A stretch of DNA of 64,000 nt, from positions 62,001-126,000 of the forward strand of contig NZ_PNXY01000005.1 in assembly GCF_002879865.1 (NCBI RefSeq), read 5' to 3'. The position numbers and the translations under genes were made by a program. This DNA is from Paraburkholderia rhynchosiae. Its GTDB lineage: Bacteria; Pseudomonadota; Gammaproteobacteria; Burkholderiales; Burkholderiaceae. The first letter of the stretch is position 1. The number at the start of each line of letters is the position of its first letter. Below are positions 28,309 through 36,515 of this stretch, in pieces. The notes beneath the pieces are model-generated. The model was not told the origin of the DNA and made no database searches. It was given only the letters and a program-made list of their open reading frames with translations.

Positions 28309-29124
28309 ATGTCCAACTTCATCCAGACACTCAACGACGCATGGCAGCGCACCAACTCGCTGCTGTGCGTCGGCCTCGATCCCGAGCCCAGCAAGTTTCC
28401 GGGTGCGCTCGCGGGCCGTGCCGACGCGATCTTCGACTTCTGCCGCGAGATCGTCGATGCGACTGCGCCGTATGCGTCGTCGTTCAAGCCGCAAATCGCC
28501 TACTTCGCGGCGCATCGCGCGGAAGATCAGCTCGAGCATCTCATCGCCCATGTCCATGCGCATCATCCCGGCTTGCCGGTGATCCTGGACGCGAAGCGCG
28601 GCGACATCGGCAGCACCGCCGAGCAATACGCACGCGAGGCGTTCGAGCGTTACCAGGCAGACGCGGTGACGGTGAATCCGTATATGGGCTTCGATTCGAT
28701 CGAGCCGTATTTGCAGCACGAAGGCAAAGGCGTGATTGTGTTGTGCCGGACGTCGAACGCGGGCGGTTCGGACCTGCAATTCCTGGAGACGGGCGGGCGT
28801 CCGCTGTATCAGGTGGTCGCGCAACTGGCTGCGGACAGGTGGAACGCGAGCGGCCAGCTCGGTCTCGTGGTCGGCGCCACGTTCCCGAAGGAAATCGAAG
28901 TAGTGCGCGGGATTGTCGGCGAAATGCCGCTGCTGATTCCGGGCATCGGCGCACAGGGCGGGGACGTGCAGGCGACTGTCAGCGCGGGCCGCACCGCCAA
29001 CGGCACGGGTATGCTGATCAACTCGTCGCGCGCGATCATCTACGCCGGCAAGGACGAGGATTTCGCTCAGGCAGCGGCGAAGGCCGCAATGGAAACGCGC
29101 GACCGGATCAACGCGTTTCGTTGA
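28309..29124 (+). CDS. pyrF: Orotidine 5'-phosphate decarboxylase
   Basis: Last step of de novo UMP synthesis. 271 residues from ATG 28309 ([12 protein letters not shown]). This is the longer (type 2) subfamily, with [12 protein letters not shown] and the catalytic Lys/Asp motif [15 protein letters not shown]. The phosphate-binding end reads [17 protein letters not shown]. The frame stays open far upstream but loses family similarity there. TAAAAT at 28263-28268 could be a -10 element. The upstream 200 bases are rich in GGCAGCGG-type words. Confidence 0.96.
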   Translation: MSNFIQTLNDAWQRTNSLLCVGLDPEPSKFPGALAGRADAIFDFCREIVDATAPYASSFKPQIAYFAAHRAEDQLEHLIAHVHAHHPGLPVILDAKRGDIGSTAEQYAREAFERYQADAVTVNPYMGFDSIEPYLQHEGKGVIVLCRTSNAGGSDLQFLETGGRPLYQVVAQLAADRWNASGQLGLVVGATFPKEIEVVRGIVGEMPLLIPGIGAQGGDVQATVSAGRTANGTGMLINSSRAIIYAGKDEDFAQAAAKAAMETRDRINAFR

Positions 29125-29153
29125 ATCGCGTCGTGGGTTAGTGAAAGGCCGCC

Positions 29154-29669
29154 TTAGTCGGCGGCCGGCCCGAGCCGCTCGATCAGCGCGGCATGCTGCG
29201 GGTATTGCGCCTTCAGCTTGCGCACATCGGCGAGCTCGAATTCGCTGAACTCGAAACCGGGCGCGACGGTGCAACCCGCCAGCGCGAACGTCGCTGGATC
29301 CGCGCATTCCGCGGCGAACCACAGACCGGCTGTCACCACCGCCTGGAATACCGTATCGGGATGAGTCAGCGTATTGCCGAGCCGATGCGTGAGTAGCGCG
29401 CCCGTGGCGTCGAGCACGTGGACATTCAGTGGTTCGCCTGCATAGAAATGCCAGACCTCATCGGATTTGATCCGATGCCATGCAGAATGCGCGCCGTCGC
29501 ACAGCAGGTAGTAAATCGCGGTCGACGCCGAGCGCGTTTGCGCTGAATCGCCGGCGCGGCTCACGCGCTCCACCGACCGGTACGTCTCGCTGAAAAATCC
29601 GCCTTCCGGATGCGGCTTCAGATCGAGGCGGTGGATCAGCTCGTCTTTGGTTGTGCGCGAATCAGGCAT
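29154..29669 (-). CDS. Cupin-fold protein, DUF985 family
   Basis: 171-residue single-domain cupin. Family features are the N-terminal LDLKPHPEGGFFSETYR, IYYLLCDGAHSAWHRIKSDE and VWHFYAGEPL. DUF985 members are small cupins of uncertain biochemical role; some have been linked to sugar-phosphate or nucleotide-sugar isomerisation, but none applies with confidence here. ATG 29669 is preferred to a TTG 27 bases upstream because GGGAA lies just before it. It follows the pncC gene on the same strand and is convergent with pyrF. Confidence 0.85.
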   Translation of the reverse strand: MPDSRTTKDELIHRLDLKPHPEGGFFSETYRSVERVSRAGDSAQTRSASTAIYYLLCDGAHSAWHRIKSDEVWHFYAGEPLNVHVLDATGALLTHRLGNTLTHPDTVFQAVVTAGLWFAAECADPATFALAGCTVAPGFEFSEFELADVRKLKAQYPQHAALIERLGPAAD

Positions 29670-29692
29670 CGGGTTCCCGCCGTCAACGAAAG

Positions 29693-30193
29693 TCAATGTT
29701 CGCGTTCATCGAGCAGGGCGAGAACGCCGCGCAGCGCGTGCGTCGCGGCCTGCACGCGGATCTGTTCGCGGTCGCCCTTGAAAATCTTCGTTTCAACCGA
29801 GGTATGCAGCCGGTTGCTCCAGCCGAACGACACCATCCCGACCGGCTTGGTCTCGGTCCCGCCGCCAGGGCCCGCCACGCCGGTGATCGACAGGGAGACC
29901 TGCGCACGGCTGTTGCGCAGCGCGCCTTCGGCCATCGCGCGCGCCACCTGTTCGCTGACCGCGCCGTACTTTTCGATCATGTCCGCGGGCACACCGATCA
30001 TTTCGCTCTTCGCCTGGTTCGAATACGTGACGAAGCCGCGCTCGAACCAGCCGCTGCTGCCGGAGATGTCGGTGATTGCGGTCGCGACCATGCCGCCCGT
30101 GCAGGACTCGGCGGTGACGAGCATCAGGCGCTCGTCGCGCAGGCGGTTGCTCACGCGAATCGCAAGCTGGTGAATCACGGAATCGGTTGGCAT
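29693..30193 (-). CDS. pncC: Nicotinamide-nucleotide amidohydrolase, CinA C-terminal family
   Basis: Deamidates nicotinamide mononucleotide to nicotinate mononucleotide in pyridine-nucleotide salvage. 166 residues from ATG 30193; it lacks the N-terminal MoaB-like domain of full CinA. Family motifs are LVTAESCTGGMVATAITDISGS, read in two parts around TAESCTGG, and SITGVAGPGGGT. It follows pgpA closely (29 bases from its stop), in an apparent thiL-pgpA-pncC-cupin transcript. Confidence 0.93.
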   Translation of the reverse strand: MPTDSVIHQLAIRVSNRLRDERLMLVTAESCTGGMVATAITDISGSSGWFERGFVTYSNQAKSEMIGVPADMIEKYGAVSEQVARAMAEGALRNSRAQVSLSITGVAGPGGGTETKPVGMVSFGWSNRLHTSVETKIFKGDREQIRVQAATHALRGVLALLDEREH

Positions 30194-30221
30194 GGCGTCA
30201 ATCCGGATCGGGGCACGGCGG

Positions 30222-30779
30222 TTAAACGGACATGCGCCAGAGCGCAATCACGAGCAAGGTGAAAAACGCGGCGACGAGGTCATCGAACATGATGCCAAAA
30301 CCGCCTTTCAGCCGGCGATCGAAATAGCCGATGGGCGGCGGCTTCACCATGTCGAAGAAACGGAACACGATGAACGCCCACAACTGGCCGGTCAGCGTGA
30401 CCGGCGTCACCATCAGCAGCACGAGCCAGAATGCGATGATTTCGTCCCAAACGACCGGCGACGGGTCGTCGGTGCCGAGCTTTCGCGCGGTGAACCCGCA
30501 AACCGCGATGCCGCCGACAAATCCGACGCCGATCAGCACGCCCCACTCGATCACGGTCAGATAGCGACTGAACACGGCGAACGAGGCCCACGCGAACAGC
30601 GTGCCGATCGTGCCGGGCGCAAAAGGCGACAAGCCGCTGCCGAAACCGAGCGACAGAATGTGCAGTGGATGCGAGAACATGAAGCGCGCGGTGGCGCGGC
30701 GCGGTTGCGGGCGCTGCGGCGTGGGTGGCTGGCTGCCGATGAGATTGTCGGCGGGCCTAAGCGGTGGATCAGTTTGCAT
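30222..30779 (-). CDS. pgpA: Phosphatidylglycerophosphatase A
   Basis: Inner-membrane phosphatase converting phosphatidylglycerol phosphate to phosphatidylglycerol. 185 residues; the first 30 or so are a Pro/Arg-rich extension. Then come LGFGSGLSPFAPGTIGTLFA, the PgpA signature, and several membrane helices. WDEIIAFWLVLLMV carries the conserved Asp-Glu. The start overlaps the thiL stop by 11 bases. Confidence 0.94.
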   Translation of the reverse strand: MQTDPPLRPADNLIGSQPPTPQRPQPRRATARFMFSHPLHILSLGFGSGLSPFAPGTIGTLFAWASFAVFSRYLTVIEWGVLIGVGFVGGIAVCGFTARKLGTDDPSPVVWDEIIAFWLVLLMVTPVTLTGQLWAFIVFRFFDMVKPPPIGYFDRRLKGGFGIMFDDLVAAFFTLLVIALWRMSV

Positions 30780-31767
30780 GAAAGTGGTCGAAGCCTTGCA
30801 ACGTCAGAGTGAGCGGCGCGCCGGCGGTATCGCGCCAGTCGATCGCCGGGCGGTCGGCCGCCGTTTGGAGAGCGCTTATTGTACCGATGCGGCTGACCGG
30901 CACGCCCGCCTTATGGCCCGCGGCCTGAATGGCGTCGCGCGCGGCTGGCGGCGCGGTAAAGCACAACTCGTAGTCGTCGCCACCTGCGAGTGTGCAGCGC
31001 CGCTGTGTGTCGAGCGACAGCCTGCGCAGCGCGGCGGAACGCGGCACGGCGTCGGCGTCGACCGTAGCCCGCATGTTCGAGCGATCCAGGATGTGCTGGA
31101 GGTCGCCGGCGAGCCCGTCCGATACATCCAGCGCCGCATGCGCGACGCCGCGCAGCGCCAGCCCGAGCGCGACGCGCGGCTCCGGGCGTTCGAGCACGCG
31201 GCGAAATACTGCCGCGTCGGCGGCATCAGCGGTCCATTCGCCGCGCCGGATGCCAAGGCCGGCGCGTGCGTCGCCGAGCGTGCCCGACACCCAGATGTCG
31301 TCGCCCGCTTGTGCGGCGTCGCGGCGCAGCGCGGCTCGTGGCGGCACGCTGCCGAACACGGTAATGCACAGATTCAGCGGGCCGCCGGTCGTATCGCCGC
31401 CGATCAACGCGCATCCATGCCGTTCGGCGACCGCGAAAAGCCCTTCGCTGAATGCGGCAAGCCACGCTTCATCGGCTTTGGGCAAGGAGAACGCGAGCGT
31501 GAATGCCTGCGGTTGCGCGCCCATCGCGGCAAGGTCCGACAGATTGACGGCGAGCGCTTTATGGCCGAGCGCCTCGGGATCGATATCCGCGAAGAAATGA
31601 CGGCCTTCCACCAGCATGTCCGTCGATATGGCCAGCATTTCGCCGGAGCGGGGCGCGAGCAGCGCGCAGTCATCACCGATGCCGAGCGAGCCGCTCTCAA
31701 CGGCCGACGACTGGCGTGCCGCGCGGCGGGAAAAGAAACGTTCGATCAGCGAAAACTCTGAGAGCAT
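30769..31767 (-). CDS. thiL: Thiamine-monophosphate kinase
   Basis: Last step of thiamine diphosphate synthesis, phosphorylating TMP with ATP. 332 residues with the PurM/SelD-like fold. GIGDDCALL near residue 30 and STDMLVEGRHFF bind metal and substrate. NLSDLAAMGAQPQAF and LIGGDTTGGPL are standard motifs, and the C-terminal half has ALDVSDGLAGDL. It starts the thiL-pgpA-pncC run on the minus strand, divergent from maeB. Confidence 0.95.
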   Translation of the reverse strand: MLSEFSLIERFFSRRAARQSSAVESGSLGIGDDCALLAPRSGEMLAISTDMLVEGRHFFADIDPEALGHKALAVNLSDLAAMGAQPQAFTLAFSLPKADEAWLAAFSEGLFAVAERHGCALIGGDTTGGPLNLCITVFGSVPPRAALRRDAAQAGDDIWVSGTLGDARAGLGIRRGEWTADAADAAVFRRVLERPEPRVALGLALRGVAHAALDVSDGLAGDLQHILDRSNMRATVDADAVPRSAALRRLSLDTQRRCTLAGGDDYELCFTAPPAARDAIQAAGHKAGVPVSRIGTISALQTAADRPAIDWRDTAGAPLTLTLQGFDHFHAN

Positions 31768-31871
31768 TGTGAGGATAAGTGAAGGGACGAATGAAGGAAC
31801 GACCGCCTTTCGCTACGTTTCAGTCTCGGCAGTTGTACCCGTATTGAAGGAATTGGGCCGGCAATTGGGGC

Positions 31872-31877
31872 TACAAT
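31872..31877 (+). promoter_or_regulatory. -10 element upstream of maeB
   Basis: TACAAT at 31872-31877, 44 bases before the preferred maeB ATG at 31921. It overlaps the alternative ATG at 31876, which would therefore lie upstream of the transcript start. No strong -35 is visible. Confidence 0.4.
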
Positions 31878-31920
31878 GCCGTCGAACATCTATTCTAATC
31901 CGCACTTCCAAGCCCGCCTT

Positions 31921-34215
31921 ATGTCGACTCCCGTCAATAGCAAACTCCGCGAAGCCGCCCTCGATTACCACGAGTTCCCGACCCCCGGGAAAATCGCGAT
32001 CGCCCCCACCAAGCAGATGATCAACCAGCGCGACCTCGCGCTGGCGTACTCGCCGGGTGTTGCGTTCGCGTGTGAAGAGATCGTCGAGAACCCGCTGAAT
32101 GCCGCGCGCTTCACGGCGCGCAGCAACCTGGTCGGCGTTGTGACGAACGGCACGGCGGTGCTCGGTCTCGGCAACATCGGGCCGCTGGCGTCGAAGCCGG
32201 TCATGGAAGGCAAGGCCGTGCTGTTCAAGAAGTTCGCCGGCATCGACGTGTTCGATATCGAGCTGAACGAATCCGATCCGCACAAGCTGGTCGACGTGAT
32301 CGCGGCGCTCGAGCCGACTTTCGGCGGCATCAACCTCGAGGACATCAAGGCGCCGGACTGCTTTATCGTCGAACGCGAATGCCGCAAGCGCATGAAGATT
32401 CCGGTCTTCCACGACGACCAGCACGGTACGGCGATCGTCGTCGCGGCGGCGATCACCAACGGTTTGAAGGTCGTCGGCAAGGACATCAAGGAAGTCAAAC
32501 TGGTGTCCTCCGGCGCGGGCGCAGCGGCGCTGGCCTGTCTGGATCTGCTGGTCGATATCGGGCTGCCGCTCGAGAACATCACTGTCACCGATCTCGCTGG
32601 CGTGGTCTACAAGGGCCGCGTCGAACTGATGGATCCGGACAAGGAACGCTTCGCGCGTGAAACCGAGGCGCGCACGCTCGCCGAGGCGATCGGCGGCGCG
32701 GACGTTTTCCTGGGTCTGTCGGCTGGCGGTGTGCTCAAGCAGGACATGGTCAAGCAGATGGCCCAACGGCCGCTGATTCTCGCGCTGGCCAACCCGACGC
32801 CGGAAATTCTGCCCGAACTGGCGCTGGAAGTGCGTCCGGACGCCGTGCTGTGCACGGGCCGCACCGACTATCCGAACCAGGTGAACAACGTGCTGGTGTT
32901 TCCGTTCCTGTTCCGCGGCGCACTGGACGCGGGCGCGACCACCGTCACGCGCGAAATGGAAATTGCGGCGGTGAATGCGATCGCCGAACTGGCGCGCCAG
33001 GAGCAGAGCGACATCGTCGCGACGGCTTATGGCATTCAGGACCTCTCCTTCGGTCCGGAATATCTGATTCCGAAGCCGTTCGACCCTCGTCTGATCGTGA
33101 AAGTCGCGCCGGCCGTGGCGAAGGCCGCGATGGATTCAGGCGTCGCCGAGCGTCCGATCGAAGACATGGACGCGTACGAACAGCATCTGCAGCAGTTTGT
33201 GTATCACAGCGGCACGACGATGAAGCCGATCTTCCAGCTGGCGCGCGGCGTCGAGCCGGAGAAAAAGCGCATTGTGTTCGCTGAAGGCGAAGAAGAGCGC
33301 GTGCTGCGTGCCATGCAGATCGTCGTCGACGAAAAGCTGGCGAAGCCGATTCTGATCGGTCGTCCGGCGGTGATCGAGCAGCGCATTGCGCGCTACGGTC
33401 TGCGTCTCATCGCGGGTCAGGATTACACGGTCGTGAATACCGACCACGACGAGCGCTATCGCGACTTCTGGCAGGAATACCACCAGATGATGTCGCGCAA
33501 GGGCATCACCGCGCAGATGGCGAAGCTTGAAATGCGCCGCCGAACCACGCTGATCGGCGCGATGCTGGTGAAGAAGGGCGAAGCTGACGGCATGATCTGC
33601 GGCACGGTCAGCACGACGCACCGGCATCTGCACTTCATCGATCAGGTGATCGGCAAGAAGCAAGGAGCCAAAGTCTACGCGGCGATGAATGGGCTCGTGT
33701 TGCCGAATCGCCAGATTTTCCTCGTCGATACCCACGTGAACGTCGATCCGACGCCGGAGCAGCTGGCGGAGATCACGATCATGGCCGCCGAAGAAGTGCG
33801 CCGTTTCGGTATTGAGCCGAAGGTCGCGCTGGTGTCGCACTCCAATTTCGGTTCCAGCAATGCGCCGACCGCGCAGAAAATGCGCGACACGCTGGAGATC
33901 CTGCGCGAACGTGCGCCGGACCTTCAGGTGGATGGCGAAATGCACGGCGATGTAGCGCTCGACGCCAATCTGCGCCGCGAAGTGCTGCCCGACTCGACGC
34001 TCGAAGGCGACGCTAACCTGCTGGTGCTGCCGAACATCGACGCCGCCAACATCTCGTACAACCTGCTGAAGACGGCGGCGGGCAACAACATCGCCATCGG
34101 GCCGATGCTGCTGGGCGCGGCCCAGCCGGTGCACGTGCTGACGGCCTCCGCGACGGTTCGACGCATCGTCAACATGACGGCGCTGCTGGTGGCGGACGTA
34201 ATCGCGGCCCGCTGA
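31921..34215 (+). CDS. maeB: NADP-dependent malic enzyme with phosphotransacetylase-like C-terminal domain
   Basis: Oxidatively decarboxylates malate to pyruvate, producing NADPH. 764 residues from ATG 31921 (MSTPVNSKLREAALDYHEFP). The malic-enzyme domain (about residues 15-425) contains YSPGVAFACEEI, GTAVLGLGNIGPLASKPVMEGK and HDDQHGTAIV. The last 330 residues are a PTA-like domain (VFAEGEEERVLRAMQ, GTVSTTHRHLHFI), regulatory in known MaeB proteins. An ATG 45 bases upstream overlaps the likely -10 box and is less likely. Confidence 0.95.
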   Translation: MSTPVNSKLREAALDYHEFPTPGKIAIAPTKQMINQRDLALAYSPGVAFACEEIVENPLNAARFTARSNLVGVVTNGTAVLGLGNIGPLASKPVMEGKAVLFKKFAGIDVFDIELNESDPHKLVDVIAALEPTFGGINLEDIKAPDCFIVERECRKRMKIPVFHDDQHGTAIVVAAAITNGLKVVGKDIKEVKLVSSGAGAAALACLDLLVDIGLPLENITVTDLAGVVYKGRVELMDPDKERFARETEARTLAEAIGGADVFLGLSAGGVLKQDMVKQMAQRPLILALANPTPEILPELALEVRPDAVLCTGRTDYPNQVNNVLVFPFLFRGALDAGATTVTREMEIAAVNAIAELARQEQSDIVATAYGIQDLSFGPEYLIPKPFDPRLIVKVAPAVAKAAMDSGVAERPIEDMDAYEQHLQQFVYHSGTTMKPIFQLARGVEPEKKRIVFAEGEEERVLRAMQIVVDEKLAKPILIGRPAVIEQRIARYGLRLIAGQDYTVVNTDHDERYRDFWQEYHQMMSRKGITAQMAKLEMRRRTTLIGAMLVKKGEADGMICGTVSTTHRHLHFIDQVIGKKQGAKVYAAMNGLVLPNRQIFLVDTHVNVDPTPEQLAEITIMAAEEVRRFGIEPKVALVSHSNFGSSNAPTAQKMRDTLEILRERAPDLQVDGEMHGDVALDANLRREVLPDSTLEGDANLLVLPNIDAANISYNLLKTAAGNNIAIGPMLLGAAQPVHVLTASATVRRIVNMTALLVADVIAAR

Positions 34216-34283
34216 GCGTCGATCCGGTTTGAACTTCAGGCCGGTTAGCGCTGACCCGCTCTGTGCCGGCCAGCTTGCCCGCT

Positions 34284-34317
34284 GAAAAAAAAGGCGTGCC
34301 CGCAATGGGCACGCCTT
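34284..34317 (-). terminator. Rho-independent terminator reading on the minus strand, without an assigned gene
   Basis: AAGGCGTGCCC (34291-34301) pairs perfectly with GGGCACGCCTT (34307-34317) around a 5-base loop. Nine A at 34284-34292 become the U-tract of a minus-strand RNA. The plus strand has no T-run after the stem, so it is not an ordinary maeB terminator. Confidence 0.75.
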
Positions 34318-34437
34318 GGGGCGAACAGGGGATAGCCACCCCGAAACGGCAAACAACAGACTTCCATAGCAAGGACCCGCGAGCCACCCACTCCTGCGCG
34401 GAGCCCCAGACCGCTGCGGTCTTTGCTTCGTTGGGGT
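34318..34437 (-). ncRNA. Candidate minus-strand small RNA ending at the 34284-34317 terminator
   Basis: Inferred only. No minus-strand gene precedes the terminator, and the upstream 120 bases can form stems (GACCCC...GGGG and CGGGGTGGCTATCCCC). TAATAT on the minus strand (34439-34444) could be a -10 box, but no good -35 is placed at the right distance. I could not match it to a known RNA family. Confidence 0.3.
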
Positions 34438-34540
34438 CATATTAGCTTGAGCAAGCTAAATTTTGTGTTAAAAGTCGTCAAAGCACGGCCTGTGGGGCTT
34501 TCCCATCCGATTGGGTAATTTCGCCTGCCTGGCGAACGTT

Positions 34541-34613
34541 GATTCCCGGGACCATTAGCGATACCCTTACGACTTTCATGGTCGTCAAACTCGTGATCTA
34601 ACAGCCGGGAATC
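34541..34613 (+). promoter_or_regulatory. Structured leader of the RNase gene with the ribosome-binding region in a stem
   Basis: GATTCCCGG (34541-34549) is perfectly complementary to CCGGGAATC (34605-34613), enclosing an inner ACGAC/GTCGT hairpin (34569-34573 with 34581-34585). The 3' strand of the outer stem contains GGGA, the only purine-rich element before ATG 34621. The fold would therefore hide the ribosome-binding site. Confidence 0.45.
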
Positions 34614-34620
34614 TTGGTAA

Positions 34621-35037
34621 ATGGCACGCAGATGGCAGCGCATCAAGGGCGTGCTGATCGGTGCTGTTGCGCTGTGCGCTTTCTACGGCGCCGTGCCTCA
34701 CGCCTTAGCGCGCAACTACACGGCACCCGCCCGCACGAATGCACCGGCGCAGGGCACCGTTGCGGTAGCGCAGTTGCCCCGTGAAGCGGTCAATACATTG
34801 AACTTGATTGCCGCGGGTGGGCCTTACCCGTATGAGAAGGACGGCGTCGTGTTCGGCAACCGCGAACGGTTGCTGCCGCCCTACCGGCGCGGCTATTACC
34901 ACGAATACACCGTTCCCACGCCTCGCTCACGTAATCGCGGGGCGCGTCGCATCGTCTGCGGAGGTCCGCTTAAGCGAACCGACAATTGTTACTACTCGGA
35001 CGACCACTACACCAGTTTTAATCGTATTGTTGAATGA
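34621..35037 (+). CDS. Secreted guanyl-specific ribonuclease, barnase/RNase Sa family
   Basis: 138-residue extracellular or periplasmic RNase. A signal peptide with a basic start, hydrophobic core and ALA cleavage site covers about residues 1-30. The mature part aligns with Streptomyces RNase Sa: LPREAVNTLNLIAAGGPYPY and DGVVFGNRE. Catalytic residues are Glu95 in HEYTV, Arg106 and Arg110 in NRGARRI, and His129 in DDHYTSF. Such enzymes cleave RNA after guanine. The barstar gene that follows would protect the producing cell. Confidence 0.92.
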   Translation: MARRWQRIKGVLIGAVALCAFYGAVPHALARNYTAPARTNAPAQGTVAVAQLPREAVNTLNLIAAGGPYPYEKDGVVFGNRERLLPPYRRGYYHEYTVPTPRSRNRGARRIVCGGPLKRTDNCYYSDDHYTSFNRIVE

Positions 35038-35053
35038 CATCGGGATGAACGGC

Positions 35054-35614
35054 ATGAGCGACAACGTCTACGCGCACGACACCGGAGTCGCGACGGATCT
35101 TTTCGCGGCTGGCGACGGCAATCTGTTCCAGCGCGTCATGAAGATGCGCGCCGGCGATCAGGGCCGTGAGAACCGGAACGAGGCTGACAGTGTGGTTTCA
35201 TCGAACGAGGAGCCCATGAGTCTTTTCAAGACCGTACGACCCAACATCGTACAGTCGATCCGCGCGTTCCGCGTTCAGGATCTCGCCGACGAGGCGAATC
35301 AACTCGGGCAGCACTTCCTCTATGCGTACTGTGCCAACGCGCAATCCAAGCAGGAAGTTCTGGAGACCATCGCAACCTCCTTCCTGTTTCCGAAACATTT
35401 TGGCAAGAATTACGACGCCCTCTACGATTGCTTGACCGACCTGGTCCACAAGGCCGGTTCGCAGCCCGGCTTCGTGATCGTGCTGGAGCAATTGCCCGTC
35501 GCGCAAAAATTCGACAAGGAAGGGCGAGAGACGCTGCTGGATGTGTTTCGCGAAGCGGCCGAGTTCTGGGCCGAACGCAAGGTCGCGTTCCGCGTGTTCT
35601 ATTCGTTCGCCTGA
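35054..35614 (+). CDS. Barstar-family ribonuclease inhibitor
   Basis: Predicted cytoplasmic inhibitor of the RNase encoded just upstream. The C-terminal 130 residues form the barstar domain: FRVQDLADEANQLGQHFLYA, then LFPKHFGKNYDALYDCLTDL, the family signature with the conserved Tyr and Asp that plug the RNase active site. The N-terminal 55 residues are extra to classical barstar (90 residues). I use ATG 35054 (MSDNVYAHDTG); ATG 35045 is an alternative, and an internal ATG before SLFKTVRPN would give a shorter form. The gap to the RNase stop is only 16 bases, so the pair forms one operon. Confidence 0.9.
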   Translation: MSDNVYAHDTGVATDLFAAGDGNLFQRVMKMRAGDQGRENRNEADSVVSSNEEPMSLFKTVRPNIVQSIRAFRVQDLADEANQLGQHFLYAYCANAQSKQEVLETIATSFLFPKHFGKNYDALYDCLTDLVHKAGSQPGFVIVLEQLPVAQKFDKEGRETLLDVFREAAEFWAERKVAFRVFYSFA

Positions 35615-35672
35615 ACATCGCCTTAACGTTGCGTTGTTCTGCGCGAACTGAACTGACCGCAGCAGGAATGAG

Positions 35673-35705
35673 AAGGGCCCGCCAATCGGCGGGCCTTTGC
35701 TTTTT
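35673..35705 (+). terminator. Rho-independent terminator after the barstar gene
   Basis: An 11-bp stem (35673-35683 with 35688-35698, one wobble) and 4-base loop AATC, followed by GC and a T-run at 35701-35705. It separates the barstar gene from the convergent rsmE. Confidence 0.75.
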
Positions 35706-35755
35706 GTGCCCGGGGGCGGCATGCTGCCGACGCCGTGGAAATCGCCCGAGTCAGA

Positions 35756-36511
35756 TTACCAGCCGCCCCATCCAGCCGCGAGCGCCGACAGAACCGCCAT
35801 GCCGGCGGTTTCCGTACGCAGCACGCGCGGTCCGAGGCCGACCGCCTGGAAGCCGTGATCCGTCGCAGCGGCTTCTTCAGCGGCGGAAAAGCCGCCTTCG
35901 GGGCCGACCAGCACGATGACGGGGCCTTTCGGCGGCGTTGCGGGCAGCGCCGAAAAATGGATGCTGGCGCGCGGCGACAGCAGAATGCGCAGTTCGTCTT
36001 CGGCGGGCACGCGCGGCATTGCGCCGAGCCACGTGGCGATTTCGCGCACCGGCATGACTTCCGGAAGGCGGTTGCGTCCGCATTGCTCGCACGACGCCCG
36101 CACGATGCCTTCCCAATGCGCATGCCGCCGCAGAGCGCGTTCACCGGACAGACGCACGACGCTGCGCGTGGTGGTCAGCGGTACGAAGCTGAACGCGCCG
36201 AGCTCAACCGCCTTTTCAATCAGCCAGTCCATCTTGTCGCCGCTCGCGATGCCTTGTGCGAGCGTGAGCCGATACGGCGTTTCAACCTCGATGTCGCGGA
36301 ATTCGCGGATTTTCACCGTGACCGTGCGGCGTTCGATCGAAACGAGTTCGGCGCTGTATTCACCGCCCTGGCCGTTGAAAAGCACAATGGAGTCCCCCGT
36401 CTGCAAACGCAGCACAAGGACATGCCGTACGACGTCATCGGGAAGTTGCATGATGTCGTCGGGCGAAAGAGGCGTACCGACGAAGAAGCGAGGCATCAGA
36501 AAAATACTCAT
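35756..36511 (-). CDS. rsmE: 16S rRNA (uracil-1498-N3)-methyltransferase
   Basis: SPOUT-class methyltransferase acting on U1498 of 16S rRNA in the assembled small subunit. About 251 residues. The N-terminal PUA-like part has VRHVLVLRLQTGD. The trefoil-knot SAM site is seen in VLVGPEGGFSAAEE and LGPRVLRTETAGMAVLSAL. ATG 36496 (MPRFFVG) is an equally good start; neither has a strong ribosome-binding site. Confidence 0.94.
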   Translation of the reverse strand: MSIFLMPRFFVGTPLSPDDIMQLPDDVVRHVLVLRLQTGDSIVLFNGQGGEYSAELVSIERRTVTVKIREFRDIEVETPYRLTLAQGIASGDKMDWLIEKAVELGAFSFVPLTTTRSVVRLSGERALRRHAHWEGIVRASCEQCGRNRLPEVMPVREIATWLGAMPRVPAEDELRILLSPRASIHFSALPATPPKGPVIVLVGPEGGFSAAEEAAATDHGFQAVGLGPRVLRTETAGMAVLSALAAGWGGW

Positions 36512-36515
36512 TAGT

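Larger units (their letters stand above)
34216..34620. other. 405-base intergenic region with minus-strand terminator and structured elements
   Basis: Contains a strong hairpin with a minus-strand U-tract (34284-34317), two small hairpins (AGACC/GGTCT and TAGCTTG/CAAGCTA) between 34408 and 34456, and a long-range stem at 34541-34613 that covers the start region of the RNase gene. No convincing protein gene on either strand. Confidence 0.6.

Noticed and set aside
34284-34437. 6S RNA on the minus strand
   Set aside because: I could not form the long closing stem with central bubble, and 6S RNAs do not usually end in a strong intrinsic terminator of this type.
34437-34646. 69-codon minus-strand open frame upstream of the orphan terminator
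   Set aside because: It overlaps the leader stem and the RNase start, with no domain or ribosome-binding site; an RNA is more likely than a protein.
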